A DNA stretch of 64,000 bases. Source: Symsagittifera roscoffensis. Taxonomy: Eukaryota; Xenacoelomorpha; Acoela; Convolutidae. The DNA lies in the NCBI RefSeq assembly GCF_963678635.1, contig NC_087064.1, positions 8,281,671-8,345,670 of the forward strand, in the 5' to 3' direction. The position numbers and the translations under genes are program-made. Shown here in pieces: positions 20,600 to 32,208 of the stretch. The notes beneath the pieces were generated by a model, which made no database searches, was not told the DNA's origin, and saw nothing but the letters and a program-made list of their open reading frames with translations. Positions within the stretch are counted from its first letter, which is position 1, and each line of letters starts with the position of its first letter.

Positions 20600-22130
20600 T
20601 AAATTTAATGATTCTTTTGAACTTTATGACCGATTTTAAAGCAGATGCTCATTTTGAACAGATTGAATTTTCTATTTTCAGAGTTTTATTCATACTTTGC
20701 ATTCAAATGCTATCAGTAGAGGCAATTGACATGTTTATATCATTGAGTTTTGAGAGGCGTGAAATGAGTTTGATCAGTTTTGTAGACCTGCCGTTCAATC
20801 CTAGTGTCGTATAAAGTTGTGGCAAAGAAAGAAGTGAAAAAGGAAAAAAAACTTCATTTGGTTTTTTAAGGTTTAATTTTTGATTTCCACTAAGTTGAAT
20901 TCTAATTCATTTGCTACATTAAAGGTAAATTGAGCTCTCAAGTAACGAAAGTTCGAATAGTGCTTAAAATATGAAAGATTTCAGGTTTCGAAAGTGGATT
21001 TCAATTTTTAGATATTTAAGCGATATAAAAAACCTTTCGACCCAAGTTTTTCGGATTTATTTCAGAAACTCGAAGAGATTGATATATTTCTCAAGGTTTT
21101 CATGGGCTCATAGCCACGTTTCTGTTGGCTATGATTTAGGACCATATTGAGACCACTGACATTCCTGAAGATAGGAGCTTCGCGAATGATTTTTAGGAAC
21201 AAACTCTGTTTAGTGGAATTAAGTTATGAGGACAATTTAGGTTCAAATTTTTGATATAATGATTTTTTATGCGAAAAACTTAATGCATTGCAAAACAACT
21301 TGGTAATTTCGATTGAAGTCAAAAGTTTTAACTAATTGTACTTCAGCCAGCTTTGTTAAGGCGAGTGTTTTTTGAAATAAGTCTTTCTTCAGCTAAAGTA
21401 GAACACAGTGCAAAATTATTGCGCTCATACAAGTGCATGAAATAACTACGTTTGTTTTTTTGAACTATTTTACAGGCCTGGTTTATAAGAATTATTTTGC
21501 GTGAAGTTCGGTTATCCAAGACGCAATGTCTATGTGTTTAAGGCGAGTAGCTGTTATCAGTAGATCACAGATTGAATTCTGCGGTCTCCAGGATGTTTTC
21601 TGCAACCAATTCTCTTTCCGTAATAATAAAGTTTGCGATTAGCAAGCGTTATCAAATCGGAATGTAGACTTTAATTTCGGGTTAACAACTAGTTTAACAA
21701 AATCAGTTGAATCACTTGTCAATTGCAGCCGACATGCTCAGTTTCATTAAAATCCAAATGCAGCTGACATGCTCAATAACATGAAAATTCAAATTCAACT
21801 ACTGGGTGGGTAATAATTACTACAGGGTAGTTTCAAGGGGACTCGGAACTTCTTAATGTTTTTTTTTACAAAATTGTTTATTTTCCCGCTTAATTGAAGT
21901 CTGCTCAAAGGTTGTCGGCCTTTTTCCGCTTCGTAGTTTATTGCAGTTGCTAATATGAATTTAAATTCTCTTGCTTAGCATTTTTGTCTAGAAATCCTTT
22001 TTGATTAAGTTTGCTTTAATGAAAATGTGTGGATTGGGCTTTTTATTTATTTTTTTGAGACGCTTAGGAAAAGTTCGCAAAAAAGTTCTCCGATTTTCAG
22101 AAGAGGGGTATCCAAAGAAAGGCTGTCTAC
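20600..22130. other. Intergenic DNA downstream of SNRK
   Basis: No recognisable gene. Faint family A similarity near 20990-21130 (GAAACTCGAAGAGATTGATA, TCTGTTGGCTATG). Otherwise unique AT-rich sequence. Confidence 0.4.
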
Positions 22131-22148
22131 ATCCTTGTGTGCCGCCAT

Positions 22149-22552
22149 ACTTGTCAACGGGCCGGGCCGAGGTTTTCACTTTTGTCAACGGGCCTTACTT
22201 TTATTGACTAACGCAGGTCAGTTCCGGAACGCTTGGAACGCTGGCCAGTTCCGGGCAGTCGGAGATGCTTTACTCTGATTGCGGTCTGAAGGTATCCGAA
22301 AGACGGGCAAAACTTTCGCCTACAACCGTTGAGGCAATCGAAATGGTTTCCATGGCTTTTAAAAAAGGTCTTTATAAATAAGTAAAACAATTAATTAAAA
22401 TTGTTTTGAAACAAATTTGTTTTTTTACCAAAAAAGCAGCAACGGGCCACAACGGGCCGATATTTAATAAATTCCCTGTTTATCGGGCCGCCAACGGGCT
22501 CGACTTGAATTATATCGGACCGGGCTTTAATTATGGCGGCCCGTTAACAAGT
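22149..22552. mobile_element. TIR element rich in AACGGGCC
   Basis: Left end ACTTGTCAACGGGCCG, right end CGGCCCGTTAACAAGT: inverted repeats of each other. A 15-base direct repeat TGTGTGCCGCCATAC is present at 22136-22150 and 22554-22568, suggesting a target-site duplication of roughly 13-15 bp. The core AACGGGCC recurs at least six times in either strand, recalling the iterated AAACGG transposase sites of hAT/Ac elements (analogy only). Non-coding. Confidence 0.65.
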
Positions 22553-22649
22553 CTGTGTGCCGCCATACTCCCCTGGTCTCTTTTTGCTTTAACCCTTTGT
22601 CTACAGCCTTCTAGAATGTCTGTGAGGAATTAATTGACCGATATGTATA

Positions 22650-23540
22650 GTTTTTTCGTTTTCTCGAAAACTAACGTACCAAATCTGAGAATTTTGTTTC
22701 AAGGAACAGTGCGGCTTTGAAAAGCTGCCCTCCGAAAGTGCTACGCCCAAAGTTATTATACACACAAAATTATGGTCCTCGGAATAAAGAAAGTTTGGGT
22801 TTTCTTTTGCTTTTTGAAGTTTCTCAAAAACTAACTTCTCAAACAGGAGGATGTGGTTTCAATGGAGATAAATAATGAATAAAAATTCCATTGAAAAAGC
22901 GGCCTGTCAAAATTTTTTACACACAAAATTCACGTCCTCAGAAAAATCGGTTTTTTAATTTTTCGAGCGCTTTTTTTTCTAAATTTTATGAAATTTACCA
23001 ATAAAACCTCCCATATCCGAGATTTTGGGTTCAATCAAGGTGCTCTTTGTAGGATGCTCCATTGCGTTTCAGACTGAGCCCAAATTTTGTAAAACAAAAA
23101 ACACTTCTCTCGGGAAAGTTAGAGTTTCGATTTTTTGACCTTTTTTTGAAACTTTTTGATTTTTCTCGCCAACGACCTTTTGAAACCTAAGTTTTTGGGT
23201 TCAGTCGAAATCGAGAGATGAGTGATTGTCTTCTGCATAAGGGCCAAGTCCAATTGTTTTTAAAACAAAAAGCTGTGATTCTCGGAAATGTCAACTATCT
23301 GATTTGTTGACCGTTTTTTCGACTTTTCCGGATAAGTATCCTGACAAATCTGATATCATTCGTTTAATCGACACAAATGTTGTTCAGTTTTATAATTTGC
23401 TACGCCCAGTTTCTACTAGAAAAAAGTTATGGCCTTCAAACAAGTGAAAGTTTTCAAACTTTGACCATTCTTTGGACAGTTTTTGGACGATTTTACTCGA
23501 AAATTACGAGCCAAATCTCAGGTTAAGAGTTCATTCGAGA
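22650..23540. repeat. Degenerate tandem array, period about 150-160 bp
   Basis: Diverged monomers contain CTCGAAAACTAACG, CCAAATCTGAGATTTTG, GGTTCAATCGA, GCTACGCCCAAA, TACACACAAAATT and TATGGTCCTCGGAAAA in the same order. About six units. A tail module TCGCAAATGGTGCGAAGTTC follows at 23692. Confidence 0.6.
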
Positions 23541-23691
23541 AACTCGATTTTCTAATGTTCTTTGCTTTAACAACACATTCCTCCAGCTTTAGCTGGGCTC
23601 TAGATGTATTTCATCGAAATATACAAAAAATTGGGTTCTCTCAGTTAATTTTCAACTTTTTCATCGACTTGTTTTTTTAGGAATGGGTTGT

Positions 23692-23735
23692 ATCGCAAAT
23701 GGTGCGAAGTTCTGTTTCGCCTCTGTGTTTTAACT
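23692..23735 (+). repeat. Isolated 3' hairpin module
   Basis: TATCGCAAATGGTGCGAAGTTC with TGTTTCGCCTCTGTG: the same 3' end as the tRNA-headed elements, here without a recognisable head. Confidence 0.5.
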
Positions 23736-24482
23736 TATCCTTGCCAGATTTTTGAAAAAAAAATTTGTAAATTTTGCAAACTTATTCGGGTAATTTTTCC
23801 TATAGAAAAGGAGAATATATAGGTGAAACTATCCTAAACAATCAACGTTTTTTATAGATTCGACAAACCAATTCTGGATTATAAAGCGTATATGGCGTGG
23901 CTTGAGCAATTACAAACAATCTAACCTACTTGTGAGCAAAAACAAACAACCTAACCTACTTGTGTGAGAAAATATGATACATAAAGAAAAAATAAGAATC
24001 ATTTTAAGGTTGACGCTTTTTTCACCAAGCTCAAAGGAAAAATTTTTTGCAGGTATGCATATGCAAATTTCAAACATCATTTCACATACTAAAACACTTT
24101 CTTTTAGGTAAAAAATGACGGATCATTTCAAAAAATCTCTCAACAAAAATTAGATTTGAAGTTTCCAATCTAGAAACTCGTTTTCCGATCTAGAAAGTCT
24201 CTGAATAAGGCGCGTGTGTGTAGTTTTCCAGTTTACAAGAAAAAAACACAAATAAATCTACAAGTTTTATCTATTAGGAAAAAACGTTTGACGGCTCAAA
24301 GCATAGGCTCGAATGCGGTCAGCATATATTGTTTTGAAAACCGAAGTTATTTAGTATCAAAAAATTTATCGTCCTTTCAGTTGTCAGCTAATGTTTTTTT
24401 TCGACCTTATTTACTCAATTTTTTTTACCTTTATTCTGCTGAAAACCACTTTGATTGTGAACGAAAGTATCTTTGATTTTTA

Positions 24483-25276
24483 TATTACCCTTACAAAAAG
24501 CAAAGTTTGTGCAATTGAGTACTGGACTTTTTTTGCCGTAAATAACTTTGTTCACTGAAAGATCGGAGTTAGAAATGGTACATTTTGGTTAACTTCATTA
24601 TACAATCAATTTTTTTTACCCGGAGGTAACGAATACACCTGGGACGGCAAAAGTCCTAGGTTCCAATCTGACAGAACCTGTTTTCTTAAACGGGAGCTAT
24701 TCTGTTTCAAAAAAACGTCGGCTTAATATTTGTCTGCTAATGTTCTGTAATTTTTTGGCTTCGTTTTTTTTTGTTTAAAACTTTTGCCTGCCCAAAACGT
24801 TTCGCGATGTATTTTATCGGCTTAGTGACCCAATTTTGATTCGTTTAACGTGAATTGTTGTTTTTATGCTCACCTCTGGATCGCACTTATCGCTGGAATC
24901 TCAAGATAAACTAAAACTGATTTTTCATGACAACAATTTTTGTCGGTCTTTTTTTATTTTGTTTTTATTTCCTTTTTACGGCTTAATTGATATCGGCCTA
25001 TGTTATATCGGTTTAATGGCCTGATATTGCGTATTTTGACAAACCAAAAAAATGCGGGTTGATGCTTTTTTTGGCCTTAAGTTTTTCTGCTGTGTATTTC
25101 TGCTGATATTCTCGGCTGTGTTAACGCTAGGTAAATTTTCTCTCTTCCAATGCTTATTTTACATTCTATAGTCTTGGCATGTTTTGTTTCAAAAGTCGCC
25201 TGATACATTTAGACAGATCTAGTTTTTTTTGTGTTGTAACGCAACTGTCCAAAGCACAGCTTTCCTTCTTTGTTTT
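24483..25276 (+). repeat. Long tRNA-headed element, copy c
   Basis: Begins with the 5' module TACCCTTACAAAAAGC, GAGTACTGGACTTTTTTTGC, GTAAATAACTTTG. The tRNA-like part 24618-24690 carries GGAGGTAACG and AGGTTCCAATCTG. Then the 'cggctta' body and end GTTGTAACGCAACTGTCCAA. About 790 bp. Confidence 0.6.
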
Positions 25277-25851
25277 AAATTCAGTTCATTTCCTTTGAGA
25301 ACAAGAAAGTAAACTCGTACTATGTGATGTCACAAAACACGTGACTGACTTCTAATATCAAAATTGAGCGAATTTTTTCAGTTTACTCCTGTTGATTGCA
25401 ACAGTCTGATGACTATGTTTTAGTCATTGCTATCAACTTGAAAAATCTTCTACCTTCCGAGTATTGCAGTAATAATTGTATCCTTTAATTTGCAACAAGA
25501 AATATTTTTTGTTATGAACACCTCTTAGTCGAAACGATTGCTCACCGTGGAGGCAACAAATTTTTTATATATAAAATAAGCAAACTTTGAAGCAATTTTT
25601 GTCAAGTCTTGCCTAATTTGCTGTTTGGTTTTGCTGAAACTTTGAAATTGGGTTAGCAACTTTGGGCACACTCGTACAATAGTAACTGAATAGTAATCTA
25701 TTTTACTTTTTGCTCTTAACTGTTTTAACCTATCCGCATTCATATTTAAACGCAAGATCCCTAATCAATTTTGGTGTTGCGTTTGGGAAATGAGATTTGT
25801 AACAATTTCTTAATTACACTTGCGAGCTTTGGTAAGCGCAGTGTAATAGTA

Positions 25852-26432
25852 CGACTATGCTTTTTTCCGACCTAAGTCGCAAATATTGGTGCCAAATTTG
25901 ATTGCACTTTTTCGGTTTTTTGATAGAATGTGCTTTCACATTCGATTAGTAATAAGTAAAAAAAAATTGATGCTTTTTTAATTCGAAGATTGAACCAAAA
26001 AAAACTAATTGTTTCCAACAAAGGGACCTTAGTAGAATTTTGTTTTCAGAAATTTTCCAACTCAATTTATTTTCCAACCCATTTCGTTTTTTTTGAAATG
26101 CATAATTTATGCACAATTTGGTTTTTTGATTTCCAATTTATTACATGTAAAAATAATGTGGAGGCCTTCAGTTTGTTATAATTCATTTTAGTACATGCAA
26201 ATTTTTAAATATGTAGCTGCTTCAATTTAGAAGAGTGTTTGGCGATAGGTAAGCGTCCGTGGCCGAGAGGGCGGGTGGTGAGACTCTAAATCTCGTGGTG
26301 CACGTTTGAATCCGATACGTAGCGAGTTTTACTATTTCGAAGCCTATTTTGCTGTTTTGTTTCATTTCAAACAGATGCTTCTTTGTCGTTTTCTCTTGTT
26401 TGCAAAGCGCAGCTTCGCTTCTGCGTCTGTGT
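25852..26432 (+). repeat. tRNA-Ser-like SINE, copy 2, with long left extension
   Basis: The left 400 bases (CCGACCTAAGTCGCAAATAT; TTTTTTGATAGAATGTGC; AGGCCTTCAGTTTGTTATAA) match 4141-4310 plus 5770-5968. The head at 26253 has TGGCCGAGAGGGCGGGTGG and GTTTGAATCCGATACG; the end is TTTGCAAAGCGCAGCTTCGC. This copy shows the element as one contiguous unit. Confidence 0.7.
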
Positions 26433-26924
26433 TTTTGTTTTTAATTTTATATTACGAAAAGTTCGTATCCATAGAAATGTTCTAAGAGTTTTTTTTAGTT
26501 TGCGGGTCAAATTTTGCTTTTGCACACACCGGCTTTGGCAGTCAAAGAGTCGTCAAACAATGCTGTAAATTTTTTCTGTTTGACTTTTTTCAACTTTCAG
26601 CTTGAGATCAAAATGCGTGCGAATGCCTTGTTACAAACTATCGCTTGTTAAAAAATGATGCCTGTACAAGTTGTCGCTTGTTCCGAACTTTTGTTTGCCC
26701 CGCTAATAATTTTTTATGTTGGAAAAATTGTGCTTTCTGAGGATATTTCAATCACTTGAAAACAATAGGTCAGTTTATCTCCAAAAAGAATTAGTTTATT
26801 TCATTATCAATGTCCTCAAATTTTTCTCAATTGAGTATGTTGAGCTTGCTGGTACAATTTGTTCAGCACAAATTGGCAATTTTGCGCTAACCAAAACGAT
26901 AGAGCAAACAATGTAAAATGAAAC

Positions 26925-27428
26925 AACGCTGCTCGTATCAGGGCGATGCCCTGAATGTTCTGACTGACTTTTAGGGACTATGGAGAAGTAATAACATGAA
27001 AAAATCAACTGTAATAAATAAAATGAAAAAAAAAATTAAAATTCGAGATTTTTTATGAAAATCATCACACCACGCGCCATATAAAAATAAAAGTGATAGA
27101 TTCTCTCCTAGTAACAAATGTTTTATGGCAAATGAGCTTTCCTTCAACCAATTTGGAACGATTTCTTAAACGGATTAAATCTCCGCTTTCTCGTTAAAAG
27201 CGCGAAATATATCGCGCGTTAATTGTCCCAAATTGACCAAAATTACCATAATTTTACATAAAACGATTACAGGTGAAATATCTTTTCAAATTGAGGCTCA
27301 GGATAACAAAACCTTTCGAATGATTTAAGAAAATTTTTTGTCAAAAATGGCTGGTTAAAAATTCGAAATTTGTGTGAAGAAAAAAAAACATTTTTTGTTA
27401 CTGTCGTTACGAAAATCGGAACAATAAT
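26925..27428 (-). repeat. Three-hairpin element (family H), minus orientation
   Basis: On the minus strand: CGAAAATCG region, GTTGTCCTGAGCCTCAATTT-like block, TTGGGACAATTAACGCGCGA, ATATATTTCGCGCTTTTAAC, then CATTCAGGGCATCGCCCTGA with CGAGCAG at the end. Matches the copies at 37111 and 47756. Confidence 0.75.
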
Positions 27429-27429
27429 G

Positions 27430-28600
27430 AGCCGAAAACAATCTTCATACTGAGTATTTCAAAACAAAGATTTTTACAAGCTATGTGTACATTTTTAACA
27501 TATCAAGCATGCGAAAAGCAAGCGTTATCAAGTTGGAATCATTTGAGCTTATATCATGTTTGAAGTACGAATTAGGCCTACTTAGCCTAGAAATAACGAA
27601 AGAACTTGAGACGACTAAGGATATGGGTTTCAGGGAGAAGTATAATTATGAGATTTATCTGCTTACTTTTTTGTTGTAGCAAGTTTTGCTATAAATGAAT
27701 CGCGTTTTGATTCATTTCTGTAGTTTGATAGATTTCTACAGCTGATTTTGTACAGTTTCGATTCTCTGCTTTAATGGTTGAATGGTTTCGACTTAATAGA
27801 AAGCTATGAACTTAGTGAAGACTAGTCCTATTTAGTTCGTGATGTTTTTTTTTTAGAATAACATTTTTTTAAAAAATTTTCTCAGTCAAATTTGAATTGT
27901 GACATTTGTTTATTTGTTCAGAAGAACATTTTTTTGAAGTTTGCTCAGTCAAATTTGAATTACTTTCTTAAAAACTGAGGAGCATTGAGGTCATGTAATT
28001 TCTACACTGAAATTCAAAAATCGAAAACAACATTTTTTGAACACCTGAGTAAAAAACATACATGATCATAATGCTCATTAATTTTCAAGAAAAATATCTA
28101 ATTTGACTGATAAAACTTTCAATTTCATCGTGAAAAACGAATAAATATCACGAGCTAAATCACGAACCAGTGTTTTTTCTATTTCCGAGCCTTTTTTTCG
28201 AAACTGTTTGTCGGTTTTGTTGTTTTATAGGCAAAATCACCTCAGATTTTTTTTGTTTCGAAGGTAGTTATAATAAATGATTTTGTGTTTCAGGACAAAA
28301 AAAAATCATTTTCGTGTTCATGATAATTTAATTACACTTTTTTAAATCAATGTTTCCATGAATTCAGTTCTCAGAATCAGTACAACTGAACTGATAATAC
28401 TCGCTTCCTGGCTCAAAAACATCAGCTCCATTCACATCGTAAACTTCAAATTCCAAGGCGAGAGGCACTTCAGTTGGATTGATTGAAGTCACTTCTATAT
28501 TCATTTTTTGGTAGTGTTAACGTCACATTTGAACGAACTAGATTAGCTAACAGATATCATATAAGAAAAATTTGTATTAACTGATTTCCATCGAGCGCGC
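27430..28600. other. Intergenic AT-rich DNA
   Basis: A direct repeat CTCAGTCAAATTTGAATT occurs at about 27883 and 27945. No coding signal recognised. Confidence 0.4.
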
Positions 28601-28634
28601 TTCAAGAATTTTTTGCTCAACACAATTATGCGTC

Positions 28635-30690
28635 GCTCTCCGATATGAATAACGGGATCCACGACTATTTTTGATCGCAGACATGAAAAGCGCAAATCCA
28701 AGACGATCGGATCTACCAAAGCACTTGACTATACGAATTTATTTCTTTCTTCTCACTAATCATTGCAGCGATTCTTTTATAAAACGTCGTAGCAAGTTTT
28801 CCCATGCCACCCGAGCACGAAAGAACAAGAAGTGTGAATGAACTATGTTCAAATTCTCTCATAAAATGCTCAAACCATCTTTTTTTCACTTCCTGTTTCC
28901 TGTACACACTTGGCAGAGTACCAAAATTTGATTTGGCGCAAATATTGACTTCTCAAATCTGCCTCCCCAGACGCCAATGACTTAAATATCAAGACGCGCT
29001 TCTTCTCCACTTTTTGATGTTCTCAAAGTCAAAAACTTGCCAAAAAATGCTCTAAATGCGGTCTGCTTCAAGATTAGAGCAAACATCAGTCAACGTTCCT
29101 GCTGTTTTTTTCTTTCTTTTCATTATGCCTAATAACTGGGAAGCATCCAGTACGACAAGACAAGCAAGGTTCAACCGAAATTTTTTTTACAGAATCACAG
29201 TAAGAAGGGATTTCAATCAGCGGCCTAGTATTTTTCAAGCACAATGCATACCGAAACGCTTCTTTACTCAGGCAAAAACCATGCTCTTCTAACGGCAACG
29301 TTGTGAGCCAGTTTGACGCGCCTCTTTCGTTAGCCAATTCAAATGCTCGTGAGTATGGAGTACTGGCAAGGGATTGCGACACAATTTTTTTTTGTTTTCG
29401 GCGCGCCGCTCATTCTTCTTCTGTTATTCACTAGATGCCCGTTTCTGCTTATTGTAACTCCATCTAAATCAGTATCGCTTAATAAATTCTCCTCAACAAG
29501 TGGTTAACAGTGTTTCTCGGAGTCTTTGAAATTCTGAACGGCGTCTGTGTCTGGCTTGATGGTGTTCAAACAACCCAATCTTGCCAGAAGCTCTAGCACA
29601 GATCCTTCCGTTTTTTCTGGTGATACTCTACCAGTCAGCTTCTGCAAAATTTGCGTTGTGATTTTGCTTTCAAGTTTGGTGTGATTTTTTGAAGTTCAAT
29701 TTGGCTCCAGTCGATCACTCTCATCACAAAATTCCGCTTCGGAATGAAATTATTCGTTAAAGCTGCAAAAGCACAGTATTGCTGCGTCTCAGCGATGTAA
29801 GAAAAACTCCCAAGTTCACTTATCCAACTATCTGATTTTTTGAGAACATGTTGTTCAATGAATTTTTTGCTACCAATCGGGCATCCCAAATATTTGTTAA
29901 TCGTTTAACAACTTCCAGAAAAAACACGCTCTGCAAAGTTCAAGATTTCACATTTAACAATAAAATAAGTCAAGGGAGCAATCGGGATATACCCATACTC
30001 CAGTCCAAGTTTTTTTCAACGCTTCCCGCCATGACCTCAGTTGTTCAATTTTTCAACCTGTAGAAGAGTCGTCGGCATTCCAAAATTGCTTAACGAGGTC
30101 ACGGAGACGTTTAATGAGAGTCAATAAAGCTTAATACCTTCTTGCGACAAAAGCACTTCTCCGATCATAAACAAGTTTTCAGGCTTTCTGTAGAGATTGG
30201 TGAAAAACGTAGCCATAGCTGGGTGCTCAACATACATGTTCAGCAAAGCAAGCTGTCTGTTCTGCTCAATACATGCATTGCTAGCATCAATGAACAGCTT
30301 TTTTTCAGCTTCCGTTTCATTAAATACAGACGTCAGTGCTGAAGCAGCTGCCTCGCAAGACGCCCGTTGGCCAGCACACAGTTAAGAAGTACCAAGAGCA
30401 CCGATTAGGTCAGATGAGATGGTAAGAAGTATGCTCTATGAAATTACTCTGCGTGTAACCTCTCCAATGCCAATTGGTCTGACAGCTGGATTTTGTCCAA
30501 ACCAATGAGACGATAAGCGGTTAATGCCTGCACTGTGTGTGGAACTGTTACAGCAAAAGAGTGCTTACAAAATGTCATGGCCAATGCTTCACACAAAGAA
30601 TTAGATCTTTCATCAAATGCCGTGTATAAGCGTCTCCAGTTTTTTCTTGACGCTGATACACGTTGTAATTGCCATTGCTACGTTGACACT
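28635..30690 (-). pseudogene. Decayed non-LTR-type reverse transcriptase
   Basis: Read on the minus strand with frameshifts and stops. Pieces in order match a retroelement protein family that I recognise from invertebrate genomes: NWRRLYTAF (about 30645), AVRPIGIGEVTRR (about 30485), LCAGQRASCEAAASALTSVF, then LFIDASNA (about 30295), GEVLLSQEG, and NADD (about 30080) where the RT catalytic box is usually YADD. Next come GCPIGSKKF, LPLEEHGF (about 29295), a Cys/His knuckle ending in IRHNE, GEEARLD, and SCSGGMGKLATTFYKR (about 28800). The C-terminal Cys/His plus RHN segment recalls R2-type elements with a restriction-like endonuclease (inference). The 5' part is missing, as in truncated LINE copies. 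Inactive. Confidence 0.8.
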
Positions 30691-30828
30691 GAAATATCCA
30701 GACACTATTTCACAGAATAAAGTACATAAGCCCAAGTTTCAACAAATTTTTGAAAGTTTTCTGATTGAGCGTGAAAAGAAGCAAAAGTTTTTACTATTGA
30801 TCTTAATTTTTTTGTCAATGAGTGCAAG

Positions 30829-32015
30829 TGTATTGTAATCGCGAACTAGACATTTTTCACAGTAACAGTTTTTCCACCGTTACAACTTTTTTTTTCTTGC
30901 TTCTTGATTGACAACTTTCAGGTTCTTTCCCACTTGGCCTAGAGGCAACGCAATTGCACCCTATAGTCTGGAAATTGAGTTTCGGCCGGATCTTGTTTTT
31001 TTAGTATGTATGGGGTTGGAAGTTTTTTCCCGGTAAAAAATGAATTGTCAGATTTTCGTTAGTCTGATCGGCTGTCGGCTTAGTTTTGTTGGCTTAGTTA
31101 CAACATCACGGATTTTGTTTGTACTGTAAATAGGGCGGATCTATGATTTTCTCGAGGGTGGACGGGTTTTCGATAGGAAATCGAAAATTTCGTCAACCTT
31201 TTTTCTAGGTCTCATATTTTGATCTTCTGAGCTCTCTCAAATCACTATAAAGACGCTTTTTGACCAACTTTTTGACAAAATTTTGAAAAACATGCCAAAA
31301 TTACGTTTTTAGGCACTTTCCGGAAAACATTGACCAAAATGTTTTTTCGGTGCGCGCTCCACCCTAAAAATTAGTATTTAAGAAAAATTTTAGGGTCAGT
31401 CAGCCAAAAGTTGATATATCAAAATAGTACAAAGGGGGATCCTTTGGTTCGGCACGGGGTCGAATCCCTGACGAAAAGGAAGCGTCCGCCCCCCCCCCCC
31501 CCCCTACCAGCCCCCACCTAAATCCGCTGGTGACTGTAAGCAACTTTCATTGTAGTTGCAAGCTCAAGTGTTGTTGATTGTAGAATCTGATTTTTTAGGC
31601 TCAACTGGTATCTGCTCAAAGATTGTCGGCTTAGTTGCCACACAACATATTTTGCTTGTGATTTAGGCAACTTTCAATGTTCATTGTAGTTTCGGGGGGG
31701 GGGGGGGGAGGGGGGAGGCACTTCAATATTTTTGAATGTTTTTTTAATAATATAATTTTCGGCTCAGCTGGTGTTTCAAGTGCAAGTGTTGTTCATCATT
31801 GTTTCGGGACGGACTTTTCCTCTGCGTAATTTTTGTTCGGTTGCTGGTCTAATTATCAAATGTCTGGCATATTCGCTTGGAATGAACTACTATCGAGACG
31901 AAGAAAGTTTAAATTTTGATAGACCTTGTTTTTTCAGTACGTTCCAACTTCAATTTATTTTTTTAATGTTTGCATTGTATCGCAAGTTTTGTGAAGCTCT
32001 GTTTCGCTTCTGCGC
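30829..32015 (+). repeat. Long tRNA-headed element, copy d, with insertion
   Basis: 5' module TGTAATCGCGAACTAGACAT; head 30931 CACTTGGCCTAGAGGCAACG with GAGTTTCGGCCGGATCTTG; 'cggcttagtt' phrases at 31075 and 31625; end TATCGCAAGTTTTGTGAAGC. It is some 400 bp longer than intact copies because a family P element (31133-31533) interrupts it. Confidence 0.6.
31133..31533. mobile_element. Family P inverted-repeat element inside copy d
   Basis: Ends GGGCGGATCTA and CCTAAATCCGCTG are approximate inverted repeats. Internal blocks TTTTAGGGTCAGTCAGCCAA and GGGGATCCTTTGGTTCGGCA plus a long C run. Related copies lie near 35716, 39352, 42985, 45728 and 59640. Confidence 0.5.
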
Positions 32016-32208
32016 AAACGTTTTCATGCTAGATTCTTTATCTTGCTTTTTGGTCACTTCATATGAAAGGCATTGTTACACTTGTAAAAACAAGTGTCTT
32101 GTGATCGGGAGTTAGGTTTTGTTTTCACCCTAAACTACTTTTCTTCCATCTGAAGTTGAAATTGAATTTATTTTATAACTGAAAATTAGCAACATCGAGA
32201 CTGCTTTT

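Noticed and set aside
5969-26330. Functional tRNA-Ser genes at 5969 and 26253
   Set aside because: A- and B-box motifs are present, but there is no acceptor-stem complement and both run into a SINE body and tail.
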